This document shows positions 31,866 through 35,092 of a stretch of DNA of 35,092 bases, in pieces. Every line of letters starts with the position of its first letter. Positions within the stretch are counted from its first letter, which is position 1. This DNA is from Hyphomicrobiales bacterium (lineage in GTDB: Bacteria; Pseudomonadota; Alphaproteobacteria; Rhizobiales; Beijerinckiaceae), in contig UBZM01000067.1 in assembly GCA_900470095.1 (NCBI GenBank), positions 1-35,092 of the forward strand, given 5' to 3'. Below the pieces are notes generated by a model. The model saw only the letters and a program-made list of their open reading frames with translations. It was not told the DNA's origin and made no database searches. The position numbers were made by a program, and so were the translations under genes.

Positions 31866-33791
31866 ATGCGTCGTCGCCACTGGGCGAGCTTTGCCTCCGC
31901 ATCGGTCCTGGCCATGGCCCTCGGCACCGGATATGCGCTTGCGCAGGGCACTCCTGAGCCTGAACTCGGCATTCCCCTGCCCGAGCAGCCGGCACTGCTG
32001 ATCCTGAACAGCGACAAGCCACCCGAGAGCCTGACGCCGCCGGTCTTGCCAGAGGTTGTCGTCACGATCGAGACCGCCCCCAAGCCCGGGGACGCCGAGC
32101 GGGAGATGGTGACGGGCACTGTTGCCCCCTCGGCCCAGCCACAGGGCGGGCTTGCTCCGCTCGAGGTGCCCCCGACGCCTGCCACGACGCCCGGCGTCGA
32201 CCTCGACGAGCCTGTAGTGCTCGACATCCCGGCCATTGATCTGCCGCCTTCCGATCCAGCGCTTGCCCCCGCCGCCAGGCCTGCGCCGCTGCGCTCCGCC
32301 GAGCCCGTGATTGCGCCGCCGGACCTGCCCAAGGTCGTGGTCGAGCTACCCCCCGGACCGGCGCTCGCCGCCGAGATCACCGAGCGCGCGCCGGAAGCGC
32401 TGGCATTGCCGCGCCTCGCGGAACGCGAGCGCAGCGAAATCCTCGCCGCCTATCAGGCTTTCGAGAACCGTCCCTTCTGGATCGACGGCAAGGGCTGGAG
32501 CGCCGCTGCCACGCTGCTCGTGGCACAGTTGAGCCGCGCAGGCGAAGATGGCCTGCGGCCGACCGACTATCCGCTGCCCGTTTTCGAGGCCAGCGACAAG
32601 GGCAGCCTCGCCGAGGCCGATGTCCGGCTTTCCGCGCTCGCCGTGCTCTATGCCCGCGACGCGCGCGGCGCCCGCATCGACCCGCGCCGGCTTTCCAAGC
32701 TGCTCACGCCGACACTGTACTTGCCTTCCGCCACCGAGGTTCTCTCCGAGATCGCGGCCGTTCCCGACCCGGGCAAGGTGCTGGCAGCCTACAACCCTCC
32801 GCATGAGGGCTATCGCCGGCTGAAGGCCAAGCTCGCCGAACTGCGCCACCACCAGGACGATACGCCCATGGTGCGCATTCCAGCCGGCCCTCCGCTCAAG
32901 CTCGGCATGCGCGACGAGCGCGTACACCTGATCCGCGCCCGCCTCGGCCTCGGCCCGTCCGATGAGGCTGTGTTCGATCGCTCGACCGCCACCGCGGTCG
33001 CCGAATTCCAGAAGCAGGCCGGCCTGCGCGCCAACGGCATTCTCAGCGCCCAGACGATCGCGGCGCTCGGCACACCGGCGACCAACCGCGCCCAGCAGGA
33101 CATCGTCGCGCAAATGGAGCGCTGGCGCTGGCTGCCCGCCGATCTGGGCCAGACCCATATCATGGTCAATGTGCCGGAATTCCAGATGCGGGTGATCCGC
33201 GACGGCAAGGTGGTGCACCACGCCCGGACCATCGTCGGCAAGCCCGAATCGGCGACGCCGATCTTCTCGCATCGGATGGACCATGTCGTGGTCAACCCAT
33301 CCTGGTTCGTGCCGCCATCGATCCTGAAGAAGGAATTCCTGCCCGGCCTCGCCGCCGATCCGGACTATGCCGCCAAGCGCGGCTATGTCGTGACCCGTCG
33401 CGGCAACAACATCTCGGTGCGCCAGCCGCCGGGCGAGCGCAACGCGCTGGGCTGGATCAAGTTCATGTTCCCGAACGACCATGCGGTCTATCTGCATGAC
33501 ACGCCGAACCGCCGGCTCTTCGCCACGGATCGCCGGGCCTACAGCCATGGCTGCGTGCGCGTCGACAATCCCTTCCTTCTCGCCGACCAGGTGCTCGGCC
33601 CGGAATGGACGACAGAGCGCCTGAAACGGCTGATCGGCTCTGGCGAGCGCACAATCCGGCTGCCGCAGCCGCTGCAGATCCACCTCGTCTACAACACCCA
33701 TGTCGTCCAGCCCGACGGCAAGCTGGTGACCTTCGACGACATCTACGGCTTCCACCGCATGGTGCGGCAGGCTCTGGAGCAGCGGGGCTGA
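31866..33791 (+). CDS. L,D-transpeptidase, YcbB-like, with peptidoglycan-binding domain
   Basis: A 641-aa secreted cell-wall enzyme that should form or exchange peptidoglycan cross-links. A signal peptide ends near residue 26 (GYALAQ); a long Pro/Ala-rich linker (about 30-190) follows, then a scaffold region with AFENRPFWIDGKGW, a PG_binding_1 domain (about 339-400, FDRSTATAVAEFQKQAG) and the YkuD domain (about 430-600). The catalytic motif SHGCVRV holds Cys563 and His561. I start at ATG 31866, eight bases after AAGGA, since it opens the signal peptide. It is 108 bp after the response-regulator gene and may be its target or co-transcribed. A strong hairpin follows its stop. Confidence 0.93.
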   Translation: MRRRHWASFASASVLAMALGTGYALAQGTPEPELGIPLPEQPALLILNSDKPPESLTPPVLPEVVVTIETAPKPGDAEREMVTGTVAPSAQPQGGLAPLEVPPTPATTPGVDLDEPVVLDIPAIDLPPSDPALAPAARPAPLRSAEPVIAPPDLPKVVVELPPGPALAAEITERAPEALALPRLAERERSEILAAYQAFENRPFWIDGKGWSAAATLLVAQLSRAGEDGLRPTDYPLPVFEASDKGSLAEADVRLSALAVLYARDARGARIDPRRLSKLLTPTLYLPSATEVLSEIAAVPDPGKVLAAYNPPHEGYRRLKAKLAELRHHQDDTPMVRIPAGPPLKLGMRDERVHLIRARLGLGPSDEAVFDRSTATAVAEFQKQAGLRANGILSAQTIAALGTPATNRAQQDIVAQMERWRWLPADLGQTHIMVNVPEFQMRVIRDGKVVHHARTIVGKPESATPIFSHRMDHVVVNPSWFVPPSILKKEFLPGLAADPDYAAKRGYVVTRRGNNISVRQPPGERNALGWIKFMFPNDHAVYLHDTPNRRLFATDRRAYSHGCVRVDNPFLLADQVLGPEWTTERLKRLIGSGERTIRLPQPLQIHLVYNTHVVQPDGKLVTFDDIYGFHRMVRQALEQRG

Positions 33792-33834
33792 GATCGTGGC
33801 GAAATGTGGGATCGGGCACCTTTTCGCCACGATC
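33792..33834. terminator. Long perfect inverted repeat right after the L,D-transpeptidase
   Basis: Arms gatcgtggcgaaa (33792-33804) and tttcgccacgatc (33822-33834) are 13-bp perfect complements with a 17-nt loop, starting on the base after the stop codon. There is no T-run after it on the plus strand. It is either a Rho-type/3'-end hairpin or a DNA operator for the downstream gene. Confidence 0.5.
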
Positions 33835-33876
33835 CACAGCTAGCCAGCTTAGGTGGAGAGAATCGTAGCGTACAGG

Positions 33877-33903
33877 TTACCTCCTTGTTAACCTGCTGTT
33901 AAC
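33877..33903 (+). promoter_or_regulatory. CtrA-type box array upstream of the DUF882 gene
   Basis: TTAAC (33888-33892), six bases, TTAAC (33899-33903) is a perfect full CtrA consensus. A third near-match half site, TTAC at 33877, continues the same 11-bp phase. The box is about 90 bases upstream of the chosen ATG. A GANTC site (GAATC) is at 33860-33864. No clear -10 element is visible downstream. Confidence 0.6.
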
Positions 33904-33992
33904 GCATCTCCGCAACTGTTCGTTGACGTTTGCCGAGCTCCTTGCCGGCGCATCGAGACGGGTCGAGTAGCTTGAGCAGATCCTCAGCCACC

Positions 33993-35087
33993 ATGCCGAG
34001 ACGGCTTCTGCTGCGCGTGACGCCGGGTTTCCGTGGCGGACTGACTTTTGCCATTGCATTGGCGGCCCTCGTCTGCGGCATCCGCGGCACGCAGAACGCC
34101 GTAGCCAATGGCGACACGCGCACGATCTCCATCCGGCACATGCACACCAAGGAGGAGATCACCGTTACCTTCAAGCGTGACGGACGTTATGTCGCCGAAG
34201 CCCTGGAGAAGCTGAACTGGGCTCTGCGCGACTGGCGCATCGACGAACCCATCAAGATGGACCCGCGGCTGTTCGACGTCGCCTGGGAGGTTCAGCGCAC
34301 CGTCGGCTCCGAACAACCCTTCCACGTCGTCTCAGCCTATCGCTCGCCCGGCACCAATTCGATGTTGCGCCGGCGCTCGCGCGGCGTCGCCAAGCACAGC
34401 CAGCACACGCTCGGCAAGGCGATGGACTTCTACCTGCCGGATACCCCGACAGCCAGGATTCGCGAGGCCGGCATGCGGCTGCAACGCGGCGGCGTCGGCT
34501 TCTATCCGGGCGCGCATACGCCATTCGTCCATCTCGATGCCGGCTCGGTCCGCTCCTGGCCGCGCATGACGCGCGACCAGCTGGTGCGCCTCTTCCCGGA
34601 CGAGAAGACCGTGCATCTGCCGGCCGATGGCCAGCCGCTTGCCGGATACGAACTGGCCAAGGCCGATGTCCTGGCGCGCGGCGGTGCCGTGGCTGGTTAT
34701 GCCGCTGCCGATCTCGATGAAGGCGCGGTGATCTCATCCGGGCGCAAGAGCCTGTGGGCCGCCCTCTTCGGTGGCGATGACGAGGAAGCGGATGCGCGGC
34801 CTCAGCGCGGGCGTGCTGCGGCACCGAAGCCGCAACCCGTCGTCATGGCCTATGCCCGCCAGAATTACGCCGACAGCAGCTCGGAGGATGGCGGCACGCG
34901 CTTCGGCGCATCGCTCGTCGCCGCCCCGGCGCCGGAGCCGGCTCCGCGTGTAACCCGCCCAAGCCGTCAGGCACCGATCCCGGCCGAGCCGCCGGTTCAG
35001 GTCGCAGCGCTCGCACCGGCGCCTGCCCCCGAAGAGATCAGGCCGAAGCTGATCGACGCACCACTCCCGATCGCACGCCCGCGCTGA
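33993..35087 (+). CDS. DUF882/YcbK-type peptidase M15-like protein
   Basis: A 364-aa exported protein with a DUF882 (peptidase M15A-like, YcbK) domain, likely a zinc-dependent peptidoglycan-modifying enzyme. After a signal-anchor segment (about 15-32) the domain contains SAYRSPGTN, then HSQHTLGKAMDFYLPD with likely zinc ligands His138 and Asp145, and PFVHLDAG with His180. Residues after about 220 are Pro/Ala/Arg-rich and low in complexity, with no recognisable fold. I start at ATG 33993; a TTG at 33930 adds 21 residues with no signal logic. A CtrA-type array precedes it. The stop is five bases from the window end, so neighbours cannot be judged. Confidence 0.88.
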   Translation: MPRRLLLRVTPGFRGGLTFAIALAALVCGIRGTQNAVANGDTRTISIRHMHTKEEITVTFKRDGRYVAEALEKLNWALRDWRIDEPIKMDPRLFDVAWEVQRTVGSEQPFHVVSAYRSPGTNSMLRRRSRGVAKHSQHTLGKAMDFYLPDTPTARIREAGMRLQRGGVGFYPGAHTPFVHLDAGSVRSWPRMTRDQLVRLFPDEKTVHLPADGQPLAGYELAKADVLARGGAVAGYAAADLDEGAVISSGRKSLWAALFGGDDEEADARPQRGRAAAPKPQPVVMAYARQNYADSSSEDGGTRFGASLVAAPAPEPAPRVTRPSRQAPIPAEPPVQVAALAPAPAPEEIRPKLIDAPLPIARPR

Positions 35088-35092
35088 GGCCG

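Noticed and set aside
30099..31880. 593-codon open frame antisense to the NtrC-like gene
   Set aside because: Opposite an intact three-domain regulator; no motifs and no plausible start.

Overview
The window reads as a high-GC alphaproteobacterial chromosome segment, most likely Hyphomicrobiales (Rhizobiales). The evidence is the argH-lptM-lysA-TIGR02302 run divergent from tlpA, the purL-bolA-grxD run, AapJQM-type amino-acid transporters, a DUF882/L,D-transpeptidase pair and CtrA-type TTAA-N7-TTAAC boxes. A Bosea-like genus is a guess. I see 28 protein genes, no tRNA or rRNA, no insertion sequence and no CRISPR array.

Region 1 (1-3000): ispA (prenyl diphosphate synthase), an orphan branched-chain amino-acid-type binding protein, and a tiny lipoprotein built of three 16-residue repeats. 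Region 2 (3100-12,700) looks like an accessory nutrient-sensing and nitrogen-scavenging block. On the minus strand an amidohydrolase precedes a PF04392-type solute-binding protein, which lies 33 bp upstream of a membrane-bound class III nucleotide cyclase with an extracytoplasmic sensor. Divergently transcribed are aapJ-aapQ-aapM (no aapP ATPase) and an FAD amine/amino-acid oxidase. Region 3 (12,900-15,100): a DUF900 alpha/beta-hydrolase lipoprotein and a YddG/EamA-type exporter.

Region 4 (15,100-23,800) is mostly conserved housekeeping: a TIGR02302/DUF4175 membrane protein, lysA, lptM and argH on the minus strand; tlpA, a solitary NodU/TobZ-type O-carbamoyltransferase and a DUF1272 zinc protein on the plus strand. 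Region 5 (23,850-30,100) is a minus-strand series, pepF, a methyltransferase-like protein, a hotdog thioesterase, purL, bolA and grxD. Region 6 (30,200-35,092) is a plus-strand envelope and regulation block: an orphan NtrC-type response regulator, a YcbB-like L,D-transpeptidase and a DUF882 peptidase. Well-formed CtrA-type boxes precede the regulator and the DUF882 gene.

The most noteworthy points are the CtrA-type boxes, the possible binding-protein/cyclase signalling operon, the isolated carbamoyltransferase, and the methyltransferase-like protein whose SAM-binding motif looks degenerate. All functional calls are from reading translated sequence by eye; no database search was run.
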